64,000 nucleotides of DNA from Phaeobacter gallaeciensis DSM 26640 (GCF_000511385.1 NC_023138.1:191494-255493); one strand, 5' to 3'. Shown: positions 34,798-44,359, numbered from the stretch's first letter. Numbers and translations: made by a program. The notes: generated from the letters alone by a model not told the origin.

Positions 34798-37206
34798 ATG
34801 AAAATTATTCCCAACTTGCGCCTAGCCTACAAGCTGCCCCTCTTCATCGTAGGGTTCAGCGTGCTGGTGACAGCGATCTTTGTAACGATCAGCTCCCTCG
34901 CCTTTCAGCGCAATGCAATTGCACATGCTGAGGAACAATTTCACGCCATGACCGAGGACCGCAGTATGGCGCTGAAAGCGCTTGTTGAGGGCATTCGTGC
35001 TGACGCATCGACCCTGGCAGCGATCCCCTCAACGGCGACCGCTCTTGAATGGTTCACCATGACTTGGGAAGGAATCGAAGGGGATCCGCAGAAAACGCTG
35101 CGAAACGCCTATATCGACGCAAACCCCAACGCGGCAGGTGAAAAACACCTGCTGAATCGGGGCGTCGGGGACTCGCCCTACCACATGCACCATGCTCGTT
35201 TTCACCCCTCTCTGACAGCGGTGCTCCAAAACAAGGGGTATTACGACGTTTTCTTGATCAATACTGCGGGTGACGTCGTCTATTCGGTCACCAAGGAAGC
35301 CGACTACGCCTCGAACCTGGTCAATGGCGCTTATGCCGATTCTGGACTTGGCAAGGCCTTCAGGGCAGCCATCGACATGTCCGCAGGAGAGGTCACTTTT
35401 GCGGATCTCGAAGCTTACGCGCCGAGCAACGGCGACGCCGCTGCATTTGTTGCCAGCCCAGTTTTTGACGCCGCTGGCGACCTGCAGGGGGCTATTGCCC
35501 TGCAGGTACCTGTCAGCATGTTGACCAAAATCGTCAATCCTGTGACCGACATGAACGAGACACTGGACGTATTCATCATCGGCCAAGATTTGAAGGTGCG
35601 CACAAACTCGCGTCATGACGACGTGCACGAGGTGTTGGAACAACTGCCTGAAACGGAACAGATTTCAACCGCTCTCACCGGCGAAAGTGGCTTTTACGCC
35701 GATACTGTAGACTCACACGGCACCCCGGTTGTCGCCTATTCGCAACCTATCGACATGCCGCAAGTCAATTGGGCAATTGTTGCAGAACAGGCCCGTGCGG
35801 AGTTGTTTGCGCCTGTCGCGCGGGAACGCAATATTCTGCTCCTGATTTCTCTGGTTTGTGCAGCGGTCATGTCGCTCATAGGCTGGCTCTTTGCACGTTC
35901 AATCACCCATCCAATCAGCCGTATTTGCAACCGTATCGAAGAGGTGGCTTCCGGAAATCTGGAGTCAAATGTCCCCGAAGCGAGCCGCAATGACGAAATC
36001 GGTGATATCGGCAAACAGCTGATCAGCCTGCAGGATGATCTTAAGCAAGCACGCTCTGCTGAACTGGATCGTGCAGAACTGCAGCAACAACAAGAGGTTG
36101 TTGTCGAGCAACTCAGCTCGGGTCTCGTGCGTCTTGCTACCGGAGACTTCTCCCAGCCCATCTCAGACCCCTTCCCATCCCATCATGAAAAACTGCGCGA
36201 GAATTTCAATCGTACCTCTGAAACGCTCAGCTCCACGGTCACCCAGGTGATAGACACGGCCGAGAGCATTCGCAGTGGCGCAAATGAGATCAGCCAGGCC
36301 TCTGACGATCTGTCCAACCGCACCGAAAGCCAGGCCGCCACGCTGGAGGAAACCGCCGCCGCGCTGGATGAGATGACGGCCAGCGTGAAATCCGCCGCCG
36401 AAGGCGCGCGCAGCGTCGAAACCATCATGCAGGAGGCCAAACAGGAGGCCGAGACCAGCGGTGAAGTCGTCCAGAGCGCGGTTTCTGCCATGACCGAGAT
36501 CGAACAATCCTCGACCCATATCTCGCAGATCATCAGTGTGATTGATGATATCGCCTTCCAGACCAACCTGCTGGCACTCAATGCCGGGGTGGAAGCCGCA
36601 CGCGCCGGTGAGGCGGGCAAGGGCTTTGCCGTGGTCGCCAGCGAAGTGCGCGCCCTGGCGCAGCGCTCCTCGGATGCCGCGATGGAGATCAAGACCCTGA
36701 TCGGCGACAGCACCAAACAGGTGGAGCGTGGCGTGGATCTGGTTGGCAAAACCGGCGATGCGCTTCAGGGCATTGTCGAACGGGTCAGCCATATCTCGCA
36801 ACTGGTGTCCGGCATCGCAACCGGGGCGAGCGAGCAATCCACCGGCCTGCATGAGATCAACACCGGCGTGACCCAGCTGGATCAGGTCACCCAGCAGAAT
36901 GCTGCCATGGTTGAAGAGGCCACCGCCGCCGGTCACATGCTGAATGCGGATGCCAGCAAGCTGGCCGACCTGGTTGCCCATTTCCGTGTCGCAGCGGGCG
37001 GCGGGCAGGCGGCCGCCCCGGCCCGCAAATCCACAGCGGCCCCAGCAGCCCAACCCCAGAAAACGGTTGCCATGCAGGATGCTCCACCGGCCGCCCCCAG
37101 CGCCCATGGCGATGATTGGGACATCGAGGCTGTGACACCGCAGCCGGTCCCCGCAGCGGCCAGCACCAGCGGCAATGCCGCCAAGGATATCTGGCAGGAT
37201 TTCTGA
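34798..37206 (+). CDS. methyl-accepting chemotaxis protein with C-terminal WQDF tether
   Basis: The product is 802 residues; the ATG at 34798 follows GGAG. Membrane segment 1 spans about 13-35, a large periplasmic Cache-like sensor about 36-350 (FLINTAGDVVYSVTKEADY...), membrane segment 2 about 353-373, then HAMP and the signalling domain with the conserved hairpin tip IDDIAFQTNLLALNAGVEAA. An Ala/Pro-rich linker ends in the pentapeptide IWQDF, a W-x-x-F tether for CheR/CheB. The dCache-like sensor suggests a small organic ligand, unidentified. It heads the mcp-cheB-cheD operon. Confidence 0.93.
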   Translation: MKIIPNLRLAYKLPLFIVGFSVLVTAIFVTISSLAFQRNAIAHAEEQFHAMTEDRSMALKALVEGIRADASTLAAIPSTATALEWFTMTWEGIEGDPQKTLRNAYIDANPNAAGEKHLLNRGVGDSPYHMHHARFHPSLTAVLQNKGYYDVFLINTAGDVVYSVTKEADYASNLVNGAYADSGLGKAFRAAIDMSAGEVTFADLEAYAPSNGDAAAFVASPVFDAAGDLQGAIALQVPVSMLTKIVNPVTDMNETLDVFIIGQDLKVRTNSRHDDVHEVLEQLPETEQISTALTGESGFYADTVDSHGTPVVAYSQPIDMPQVNWAIVAEQARAELFAPVARERNILLLISLVCAAVMSLIGWLFARSITHPISRICNRIEEVASGNLESNVPEASRNDEIGDIGKQLISLQDDLKQARSAELDRAELQQQQEVVVEQLSSGLVRLATGDFSQPISDPFPSHHEKLRENFNRTSETLSSTVTQVIDTAESIRSGANEISQASDDLSNRTESQAATLEETAAALDEMTASVKSAAEGARSVETIMQEAKQEAETSGEVVQSAVSAMTEIEQSSTHISQIISVIDDIAFQTNLLALNAGVEAARAGEAGKGFAVVASEVRALAQRSSDAAMEIKTLIGDSTKQVERGVDLVGKTGDALQGIVERVSHISQLVSGIATGASEQSTGLHEINTGVTQLDQVTQQNAAMVEEATAAGHMLNADASKLADLVAHFRVAAGGGQAAAPARKSTAAPAAQPQKTVAMQDAPPAAPSAHGDDWDIEAVTPQPVPAAASTSGNAAKDIWQDF

Positions 37207-37300
37207 TCCCCCCAAAAGCCTCCAGCCTCAAACCACGGTTGGGGGCACGTACATCTGAAACACTTCGGCCTTTGTCCGAACGCAACAAGCGGAATGAGCA

Positions 37301-38305
37301 TTGTCACAGAGCCTATTGATCATCACCACGGACCGGCGTTTTGCGCAGACCCTACAACAACATATGGAGGCCACCTATCCTGGCCTTCAGGTGCTTTTGG
37401 CCAACAATCTGATGATGGCCTACAATCAGGCAGAGGCGGGCCAACCCACTTTTGCCTTCGTCGAAGATGGGTTCACCAAACTACCCGAGTTCGAAATGAT
37501 GCTGGCTCTCTTCTCGGCGCTTGACATCAGATGGGTGTCTGTAATGGACAATCAGGGGTCAACGCCAGCACGTAACTCTTCGCCGTTGCTGGACGTTGGT
37601 GCTGGCATCTTCGAGTTGACGAAATCGGATAACCCACGCGATTTTTCACGCTATTTCGACATGATGGTCAAGGCGCCGCGCCGGGATCAGGCCTCGCCCT
37701 TGCAAAAACAAACCGCTGGCGCCGCCGCAGGCCAAGGTAGTGACAAGATTATCCTGATTGGCTCGTCCACCGGTGGCGTGGAAGCTCTGCGCAGCGTGCT
37801 GGTCGGATTTCCGCTGAACTGTCCGCCGACCCTAATCGTTCAGCACACCGGCAAGAACTTTGGCCGCGGGCTAGTCTCTCTTCTGGACCGCATTTGCCCG
37901 GCTAAAGTATTGGCGGCAGACGACAATATGACGCTGTCGCCCGGCCATGTCTATGTAGCGGCGGGCCAACCCCGCCACATGGGTATGACCCCCCGAAAGC
38001 CGTATCGCACCCGGTTCAAGGAGGGCCCTCCGATCTCGGGTCACATGCCGTCAGTCGATGCACTTTTTATGTCTGCCGTGCCCATCGCAAAAAGCGTTGT
38101 TGCCACAATCTTAACCGGTATGGGGCAAGATGGGGCGCAAGGGCTGCTGGAACTGCGCAAGGCTGGGGCGAAGACCTTTGCGCAGGACGAGAAAAGCAGC
38201 GTCGTCTACGGGATGCCACGCGTTGCCTGGGAAATGGGCGCCGCGCAGCAACAGGTCTCGCTTGCGCGAATGGCCGGAACATTGATTCAGGCTTGCAAGA
38301 CCTGA
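37301..38305 (+). CDS. cheB: chemotaxis methylesterase CheB with divergent receiver domain
   Basis: The product is 334 residues from a TTG at 37301. The C-terminal methylesterase is intact: Ser156 (IGSSTGGVEAL), His182 (VQHTGKNF) and Asp277 (GMGQDGAQGL). The N-terminal 120 residues align with a receiver but are strongly diverged: one of the two acidic residues is replaced (TTDRRF), Asp56 is present in FVEDGFTKLPEF without the usual DxxMPxMDG, and Lys108 is kept. Control by CheA phosphorylation may therefore be altered. It lies between the chemoreceptor gene and cheD. Confidence 0.9.
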   Translation: MSQSLLIITTDRRFAQTLQQHMEATYPGLQVLLANNLMMAYNQAEAGQPTFAFVEDGFTKLPEFEMMLALFSALDIRWVSVMDNQGSTPARNSSPLLDVGAGIFELTKSDNPRDFSRYFDMMVKAPRRDQASPLQKQTAGAAAGQGSDKIILIGSSTGGVEALRSVLVGFPLNCPPTLIVQHTGKNFGRGLVSLLDRICPAKVLAADDNMTLSPGHVYVAAGQPRHMGMTPRKPYRTRFKEGPPISGHMPSVDALFMSAVPIAKSVVATILTGMGQDGAQGLLELRKAGAKTFAQDEKSSVVYGMPRVAWEMGAAQQQVSLARMAGTLIQACKT

Positions 38306-38329
38306 CAAATAACTGGGAAGGAAATCACC

Positions 38330-38884
38330 TTGAGCGTCTTTGCTAACTCTACCACGGTGACCGTTCTACAAGGCGAGTATCGCGTATCGACATCCCCGAC
38401 AGTGGTGTTCTCCACCGTACTCGGCTCCTGCATTGCTGCGTGCATCTACGATGACCAAGTTGGTGTCGGCGGTATGAACCACTTTCTGCTGGCCTCCTCA
38501 ACCGCGAGCGATAGTGTGAATGCGCGCTATGGAATCCATGCTATGGAACTGCTGATCAACGGCATCATGAAAAAAGGGGCGCGGCGCGAAAACTTGAAAG
38601 CCAAGGTTTTCGGCGGGGCCAAAATGTCAGCAAATCTCTCCGATATCGGCGCCTCAAATGCCGACTTCGTCCAGCGGTTCCTGCGAGACGAGAGCATCGC
38701 GGTGGTGTCTTCCAGTGTTGGTGGCACTTCGGCAAGACGGGTGCGTTTCCACGCGGTTACGGGGGCTGCACAGCAAACGCAGGTCAAAGATGACAGGCGA
38801 CTGGGCGAGCAGGAACGCGTTGCGGCGCGCCCCGCTCCGGCAACCAAACCGGCAGCAGATGTTGGTGCGGTCACGCTGTTCTAG
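38330..38884 (+). CDS. cheD: chemoreceptor glutamine deamidase CheD
   Basis: The product is 184 residues with a TTG start at 38330 preceded by GGAAGGAA. The catalytic Cys is in TVLGSCIAACIYD and the catalytic His in GGMNHFLL. The later KVFGGAKM and SSSVGGTSARRVRF strands are typical. CheD deamidates receptor glutamines during maturation of chemoreceptors. The last 40 residues are an Ala/Arg-rich tail. It ends the mcp-cheB-cheD operon, followed by a terminator. Confidence 0.93.
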   Translation: MSVFANSTTVTVLQGEYRVSTSPTVVFSTVLGSCIAACIYDDQVGVGGMNHFLLASSTASDSVNARYGIHAMELLINGIMKKGARRENLKAKVFGGAKMSANLSDIGASNADFVQRFLRDESIAVVSSSVGGTSARRVRFHAVTGAAQQTQVKDDRRLGEQERVAARPAPATKPAADVGAVTLF

Positions 38885-38947
38885 GCGCGTTAGGACCGGG
38901 GCCTTTGCTTGAAACACCGGTACCGATATGACCTCGAAATTTTGGAA

Positions 38948-38974
38948 GGGTCCGGCGCAGTCGGGCCCTTTTTT
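38948..38974 (+). terminator. Rho-independent terminator of the mcp-cheB-cheD operon
   Basis: GGGTCCG (38948-38954) pairs with CGGGCCC (38962-38968) with one G-U pair, and six T follow. Confidence 0.85.
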
Positions 38975-39033
38975 ACAATGCACCCGTCTCTGCGTAACTG
39001 CCGAGTTGCACCTTGCAGCCTATTCACATGAGC

Positions 39034-39059
39034 CGTTATCATTCTGATATTATATGACG
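39034..39059. promoter_or_regulatory. possible ModE-like box upstream of modA
   Basis: CGTTAT and ATGACG half-sites face each other about 26 bp end to end, loosely matching ModE boxes (CGTTATAT...ATAACG). It overlaps the annotated modA ATG, which would fit better if translation began at the GTG at 39072. Confidence 0.3.
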
Positions 39060-39887
39060 ACAGGACGTAACGTGCAGAGCCAACACCAGCCGGAACGCCT
39101 CAGGCGCGCAGGACCGCGGATAGGCCGATTTCTCGCCCGCTTCGCGATGGTTCTGGCCCTGTTCCTGCCGGGATCCGCTTTCGGCGACCGCCTTACCGTT
39201 TTTGGCGCGGCAAGCCTCAAAACCGCGCTGGAGCAGATCATTGAAGCCTACGAAACCGAGAGCGGTACAACCGTTGATCTGTCACTGGCCGGGTCCTCCC
39301 TGCTGGCCCGGCAGCTGCAATATGGCGCGCCAGCGGATGTTTTCATCTCTGCAAACGCTGCCTGGATGGATTGGGCCCAGTCGCGAGACCTGATTTCAGC
39401 CGAGACACGGATTGATCTCCTCGGCAATTCTCTCGTCCTGATCGCGCCAACCGCAGCCCTAGCAAGCGTGCCCTCCCTCTCCTTGCAAGATTCATCCACG
39501 CTGCTGGCACAGGTGCAGGATCGTCCACTGGCAATGGCTCTGGTAGAGGCGGTACCAGCCGGAATTTATGGCAAGTCTGCGTTGCAACATCTGGGCCTTT
39601 GGGATCACTTGCAGCCACATGTTGCTCAGACCGACAATGTGCGCGCAGCTCTTGCACTGGTTGCCCGCGGCGCCGCCGGTCTGGGTGTGGTCTACGGGTC
39701 CGACGTGATTGGCACCCCCGCGGTCACCGTTGTTGGCCGGTTCCCACCGGACAGCCACGCACCAATCACCTACCCCGCCGCTGCAACACATGACGGGGAG
39801 CAGGCCATTGATTTCCTGAACTTCCTCAGCAGTCCGATTGCGAAAGAGATCTTTGTCAGGCAAGGTTTCACCGTGCTAGTGGAGTGA
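39054..39887 (+). CDS. modA: molybdate ABC transporter binding protein ModA
   Basis: The product is 277 residues from the ATG at 39054; a GTG at 39072 with AGGA upstream is an alternative. After an unusually long positively charged N-terminus the signal peptide core is MVLALFLPGSAFG. Ligand-loop motifs are FGAASLKTALEQI, LAGSSLLARQLQYGAPADVFISAN and the late VARGAAGLGVVYGSD. It captures molybdate or tungstate in the periplasm. Mo supplied this way would serve the CoxL-type enzyme at 3719-6091. Confidence 0.93.
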   Translation: MTTGRNVQSQHQPERLRRAGPRIGRFLARFAMVLALFLPGSAFGDRLTVFGAASLKTALEQIIEAYETESGTTVDLSLAGSSLLARQLQYGAPADVFISANAAWMDWAQSRDLISAETRIDLLGNSLVLIAPTAALASVPSLSLQDSSTLLAQVQDRPLAMALVEAVPAGIYGKSALQHLGLWDHLQPHVAQTDNVRAALALVARGAAGLGVVYGSDVIGTPAVTVVGRFPPDSHAPITYPAAATHDGEQAIDFLNFLSSPIAKEIFVRQGFTVLVE

Positions 39888-39896
39888 CCCAACAGA

Positions 39897-40595
39897 ATGC
39901 AGTGGCTTGGCCCCGAAGAATGGCAGGCGGTGGCCTTGTCCCTGAAGGTATCGTTCTGGGCAACCCTTCTAGCACTGCCGCTCGCGCTGTTGGTAGCGCT
40001 GGCACTGGCGCGTGGGCAGTTCCGGGGCAAGGCACTGCTGAACGGGGTGGTTCATCTGCCATTGATCTTGCCGCCGGTGGTTACTGGCTACATCCTGCTG
40101 ATCGTCTTCAGCGGCCCCAGCCCGGTTGGGACTGCACTGAACGCAGTCGGTATTGTCTTTGCCTTTCGCTGGACCGGCGCAGCCCTCGCCGCTGCAATCA
40201 TGGGATTTCCCTTGATGGTCCGGGCCATACGCCTTTCGCTGGAGGCGGTGGACCCCAGGCTGGAACAGGCGGCCGCAACGCTTGGTGCCTCGCGGATATG
40301 GGTGTTCGTGACCATCACCCTGCCTCTGATCCTGCCCGGCGTTCTGGCCGGAGCCGTCCTTGGCTTCGCCAAGGCAATGGGCGAGTTCGGCGCAACCATC
40401 ACCTTTGTTTCCAATATTCCGGGCCAAACGCGGACGCTCCCCTCAGCAATCTATGCTTTTCTGCAGGTACCCGGTGGTGAAACCGCGGCATTTCGGTTGG
40501 TGATCATCTCCGTTGCTCTTGCCATGGCAGCGCTGCTAGCCTCAGAATGGCTGGCGCGCCGGGTCGCAGACCGGGTTCGGGGCGCGACATGTTAG
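39897..40595 (+). CDS. modB: molybdate ABC transporter permease ModB
   Basis: The product is 232 residues with about five membrane segments. The EAA loop reads EQAAATLGASRIWVFVTITL, and the C-terminal half contains AKAMGEFGATITFVSNIPGQTRT, the ModB signature. It follows modA by 9 bp and overlaps modC by 7 bp. Confidence 0.95.
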   Translation: MQWLGPEEWQAVALSLKVSFWATLLALPLALLVALALARGQFRGKALLNGVVHLPLILPPVVTGYILLIVFSGPSPVGTALNAVGIVFAFRWTGAALAAAIMGFPLMVRAIRLSLEAVDPRLEQAAATLGASRIWVFVTITLPLILPGVLAGAVLGFAKAMGEFGATITFVSNIPGQTRTLPSAIYAFLQVPGGETAAFRLVIISVALAMAALLASEWLARRVADRVRGATC

Positions 40596-41680
40596 AGGTC
40601 AGGCTGACGCACCAGCTGGGGCAGTTGGCCTTGGATGTGGATTTTTCGGCCCCTGGCGGGGTGACCGTTTTATTCGGCCGCTCCGGCGCCGGCAAAACCA
40701 CGGTCGTCAATGCTGTGGCAGGTCTGCTGAAACCCAGAGCAGGCAAAATCTGCCTTAGAAACCGCGTTGTTCTGGACACAGAAGCCGGGGTAGATACCCC
40801 CCCGCACCGTCGACGCATTGGCTACATCTTTCAGGATGCCCGGCTTTTCCCCCACATGAGTGTTTCGAAAAACCTTATGTATGGTCAAAGGTTTATGTCC
40901 CGCAACAGAGAGGTGGCGACATTTGACACCGTGGTCGAGATGCTCGGATTGGGCGCATTGCTGAACCGCCATCCAGCCAATCTTTCGGGTGGTGAAAAAC
41001 AGCGTGTCGCAATTGGCCGCGCCTTGTTATCGGCACCGGATATGATCCTGGCGGACGAGCCGCTGGCCGCCTTGGAGGAGGGGCGGAAGGCCGAAATTCT
41101 GCCCTATCTGGAACGGCTGCGCGATGAAATCACGCTTCCCATTCTCTATGTCACGCATTCAGTTGCTGAGGTCGCCCGGCTGGCAACCACTGTGGTTGTC
41201 CTGCAGGACGGGCGCTGCATCCGCAGCGGCCCTGCTGATCTGGTACTGGCCGATCCGACCATCATGCCAACCGGCGTGCGTGGTGCCGGTGCTATTCTGC
41301 AGGCAACAGTGCAGCAACATCACAATGATGGGTTGAGCGAATTGAACGCCGGTGGTCTCGCCTTGTTTCTTCCCCGGGTGCCCCATCCGCCGGGACATGC
41401 CGTGCGTGTCCGCATCTCCGCCCATGAGGTGATCCTGTCACGCCAGCGCCCCGTTGGCCTCTCTGCATTGAACATTCTGCCGGGCCGCGTCAGCGCCATG
41501 CGCAGCGGCGATGGGCCCGGCATTATGATCTCTCTGCAGACCTCAGCGGGGCCCTTGCTGGCGCGCGTCACCCGACGATCTGCTGCCGCATTGGATCTGG
41601 CCATTGGCACAGACTGCCATGCGATTGTGAAATCAGTATCAATCGCACCAGAAGATGTGGGCGGAACCCGCACAGGCTGA
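40589..41680 (+). CDS. modC: molybdate ABC transporter ATPase ModC
   Basis: The product is 363 residues. The ATG at 40589 overlaps the modB stop. Walker A is GRSGAGKTT, the signature LSGGEKQR and Walker B MILADEPLAALEE, where the D-loop Asp is Glu. The last 70 residues form a TOBE (MOP-like) domain (LNILPGRVSAMRSG... to IVKSVSIA) that binds oxyanion for trans-inhibition. Confidence 0.95.
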   Translation: MLEVRLTHQLGQLALDVDFSAPGGVTVLFGRSGAGKTTVVNAVAGLLKPRAGKICLRNRVVLDTEAGVDTPPHRRRIGYIFQDARLFPHMSVSKNLMYGQRFMSRNREVATFDTVVEMLGLGALLNRHPANLSGGEKQRVAIGRALLSAPDMILADEPLAALEEGRKAEILPYLERLRDEITLPILYVTHSVAEVARLATTVVVLQDGRCIRSGPADLVLADPTIMPTGVRGAGAILQATVQQHHNDGLSELNAGGLALFLPRVPHPPGHAVRVRISAHEVILSRQRPVGLSALNILPGRVSAMRSGDGPGIMISLQTSAGPLLARVTRRSAAALDLAIGTDCHAIVKSVSIAPEDVGGTRTG

Positions 41681-41887
41681 GCCGCTGCACCCCGTATCGT
41701 GCTAGAAACCACCACCAAACGGCTGATTTCTCTCGGCAACTGCGACCCTCTGCGGTATGCCAAAATCAATCATCAAGCGGATCACAAGCACCACAGGTCC
41801 GGATGAGAACCAGCGAAATACGGAGGGGCATATGCGGCGACACCAGATTTTGAGGCGATATGCTCCCTTCACAGAGGATACCCGGGT

Positions 41888-43189
41888 ATGACGCCTGACG
41901 GGAACCGCAGCCTATGGCAGGCGACCTGCCGAGAAGACCTCTCCGCTACGGCCTTGCACGATGATGTCTCGGCAGATTTGGTTGTTGTCGGCGGTGGGTA
42001 TACCGGATGTTCGGCGGCTTTGCGCGCGGCGGAGCTGGGGGCGGATGTTCGCTTGCTGGAGGCGGAGACCTTTGGCGCGGGCGGATCGGGGCGGAATGTC
42101 GGATTGGTCAATGCCGGGCTGTGGTTACCGCCCGAGAAAATCAACGCCGCCCTCGGAAAGGCCAACGGCGCCCGGTTATCCACTCTCCTTGCAGCCGCGC
42201 CCGCAGCGGTCTTTGAATTGATCGAAACCCATCAGATCAACTGCGAACCGGTGCAGACTGGGACGCTGCATTGCGCCCATGCGCGTTCGGGACTGAAAGA
42301 TCTGCAAAAGCGGCACCGCCAACTGACAGCCATAGGCGCCCCGGTCACGCTCCTGTTGCGTGGCGATGCTATCGCCCGGGTTGGCAGCGATGCCGTCTAT
42401 GGCGCCCTGTTCGATCCCCGCGCCGGGACCATTCAGCCGCTGGGCTACGTCGTCGGGCTGGCCCGTGCTGCAGCTGCGCAGGGCGCCAAGCTACATGCAA
42501 ACTCACCGGTTGTCGGTCTCACGCGCGAAGCAGATGGCTGGCGAGTCAGCACCCCCGAAGGCACAGTTCGCGCCCGTCACTTGATCATGGCCACAAACGC
42601 CTACCCGCTGCCCATCACGGGATATGCCGCCCCGGCCACCATTCCCGTCAGCTATTTTCAGGCTGCAACCGCGCCGCTTCCAGCCGATCTCGCAGGGCAG
42701 ATCCTGCCTCAGGCGGAAGGCTGCTGGGACACAGGCCTGATCATGTCATCCTGGCGACGCGACCGCGCCGGACGGTTGATCATCGGGGGCATGGGCGCCT
42801 TGTCCCACCCCACGCGCAGCATTCATAGAAACTGGCTGCGGCGGAAGCTGGCAGTCATGTTCCCTGCCCTAGCAGATCATCCGTTTGAAGCTGAGTGGGC
42901 AGGTAAGATCGCGATGACAACGGAACACATCCCAAAAATTATTGATTTGGGTCAGGGATTTGCCTGCTTTGGATACTCAGGGCGCGGTATCGGCCCCGGC
43001 ACGGTTTTTGGCCGACGCATGGCCGAGGCCCTGATTCATGGAGACAGATCGCTCCTTCCCATCCCAGTGAGCAACGACCACAGGCTGCCCTTTGCCGGGG
43101 TGCGTGGCGCCTACTATGAGACCGGCGCCGCACTGGTTCATCTCCTGTCGGAACGGGTCGGCCAGACGCCGACCCCCACCGATCAATAG
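41888..43189 (+). CDS. FAD-dependent amine/amino-acid oxidoreductase (DAO family, PuuB-like)
   Basis: The product is 433 residues. The N-terminal FAD-binding motif is VVVGGGYTGCSAALRAAELGADV, followed by LEAETFGAGGSGRNVGLVNAGLW. The C-terminal GFACFGYSGRGIGPGTVFGRR is typical of gamma-glutamylputrescine oxidoreductase-like proteins. The true substrate (polyamine derivative, sarcosine-like or D-amino acid) is not clear from motifs. It is downstream of modC by 207 bp and overlaps the convergent znuA end by 7 bp. Confidence 0.82.
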   Translation: MTPDGNRSLWQATCREDLSATALHDDVSADLVVVGGGYTGCSAALRAAELGADVRLLEAETFGAGGSGRNVGLVNAGLWLPPEKINAALGKANGARLSTLLAAAPAAVFELIETHQINCEPVQTGTLHCAHARSGLKDLQKRHRQLTAIGAPVTLLLRGDAIARVGSDAVYGALFDPRAGTIQPLGYVVGLARAAAAQGAKLHANSPVVGLTREADGWRVSTPEGTVRARHLIMATNAYPLPITGYAAPATIPVSYFQAATAPLPADLAGQILPQAEGCWDTGLIMSSWRRDRAGRLIIGGMGALSHPTRSIHRNWLRRKLAVMFPALADHPFEAEWAGKIAMTTEHIPKIIDLGQGFACFGYSGRGIGPGTVFGRRMAEALIHGDRSLLPIPVSNDHRLPFAGVRGAYYETGAALVHLLSERVGQTPTPTDQ

Positions 43190-44265
43190 CAGCTCGCGAT
43201 CGCTTCGCCGACTGAGGCCAGCAGCTGCGGATAGAACTGTGGGCCCGGCTCCAGCTTGACGCCAAGCGGATCGACAACCGCCGTGCCTGCATCAGTTCCA
43301 TCCAGAACAGTTGCAACCAGACCGGAGTTGAACTGCGGCTCGGACAGAACACAACGCACCTTCATTTCCTGAACGATTGCGCGGACCTCGGCGATGCGGG
43401 CCGGACTGGGATCCGATGCATCACTCAACGAAATTGCCGCTGCAGCCTCAATCCCGAACCCTGTTTCAAAATACTGATACGCATCGTGGAAAACAACAAA
43501 TGGCTTGCCCGCTACAGCGTCCAGTTTGGTTGCAATCTCAGCGGCAGCTGTCGCAATCTCGGCCTGTCCCTCTGCGGCGTTGCGCATGTAGAGCGCGGCA
43601 TTCTCCGGATCAGCAGCCGCCAGAGCCTCCGCAATGACCTGCAGCCAGGCACTGCCATTTTCCGCCATCAACCACGCGTGGGGATCAAGACTACCGGCTT
43701 CGTGGTTGTGCCCATGCTCATCTGCATGCGCTGTTTCGTTGCCGTGATCCTCATCATGTTCGTCTGCGTGATCACCGGCGTGCTCTTCATCGTGATGCGC
43801 ATCATGATGTTCCTCATCATGCACGTCATGATGGTCATCAGCGTGATCGTCGTCATGACCGTCATGATGGTCATCGCTGTGATCGTCGTCATGCCCCTGC
43901 CCGAACTGAACGGTCTCCCGGACCATCAGTTGCTGAGTGGTCTCAGCGTCAAGCAAAGCGATCACTTTGGCATCAGACGCGAGCGTCGCAATAGGACCTT
44001 CCAACCAAGGTGTCAGTATCGGCCCAACCCAGAAGACAAGATCCGCTTGATCCAGCGCTCGCGCTTCGGAAGGGCGCATCGAATGACTGTGCGGCGACGC
44101 GCCAGGCGGCACCACCAGATCAGGAGCGCCGACCCCCTGCATCACACGCGACACGAGGCCATGAACCGGGGTAATGTCGGCAGCGACTGCAGGCACCTCG
44201 GCGAAGGCAGCCGTCGCTGCGGCCCAAACTGTTGCGGCAGTTGCTAAAAAGCGGATGTGTCCCAT
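43183..44265 (-). CDS. znuA: zinc ABC transporter binding protein ZnuA
   Basis: The product is 360 residues from the ATG at 44265, giving a signal peptide ending at AFA-EV; GGGGGCG lies upstream. It is a cluster A-I/ZnuA metal-binding protein: VHGLVSRVMQGVGAPDLV, GASPHSHSMRPSEARAL with ligand histidines, then a His/Asp-rich loop (about residues 125-188) that is typical of zinc-specific members, and DPHAWLM. It is divergent from zur-znuCB across Zur boxes. Confidence 0.93.
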   Translation of the reverse strand: MGHIRFLATAATVWAAATAAFAEVPAVAADITPVHGLVSRVMQGVGAPDLVVPPGASPHSHSMRPSEARALDQADLVFWVGPILTPWLEGPIATLASDAKVIALLDAETTQQLMVRETVQFGQGHDDDHSDDHHDGHDDDHADDHHDVHDEEHHDAHHDEEHAGDHADEHDEDHGNETAHADEHGHNHEAGSLDPHAWLMAENGSAWLQVIAEALAAADPENAALYMRNAAEGQAEIATAAAEIATKLDAVAGKPFVVFHDAYQYFETGFGIEAAAAISLSDASDPSPARIAEVRAIVQEMKVRCVLSEPQFNSGLVATVLDGTDAGTAVVDPLGVKLEPGPQFYPQLLASVGEAIASCY

Positions 44266-44274
44266 AACGCCCCC

Positions 44275-44322
44275 ATGTAATTGTATAACATCTGGGCGGT
44301 TGATAAACGTCATAACATAACA
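44275..44322. promoter_or_regulatory. Zur boxes between znuA and zur
   Basis: ATGTAATTGTATAACAT (44275-44291) matches the Zur consensus ATGTTATAATATAACAT at 14 of 17 positions, 10 bp before znuA. A weaker site at 44308-44322, read on the minus strand as TGTTATGTTATGACG, matches at 11 of 15. They sit in the 94-bp divergent promoter. Confidence 0.65.
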
Positions 44323-44359
44323 TATCAACCCCGAAAGAGATCGCCCAACGGAGCCTCAA

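Noticed and set aside
37294..37524. Possible frameshift at the start of cheB (ATG at 37294 in another frame)
   Set aside because: The cheB frame is open from a TTG at 37301 and its translation aligns with a receiver from the first residues, so no frameshift is needed.
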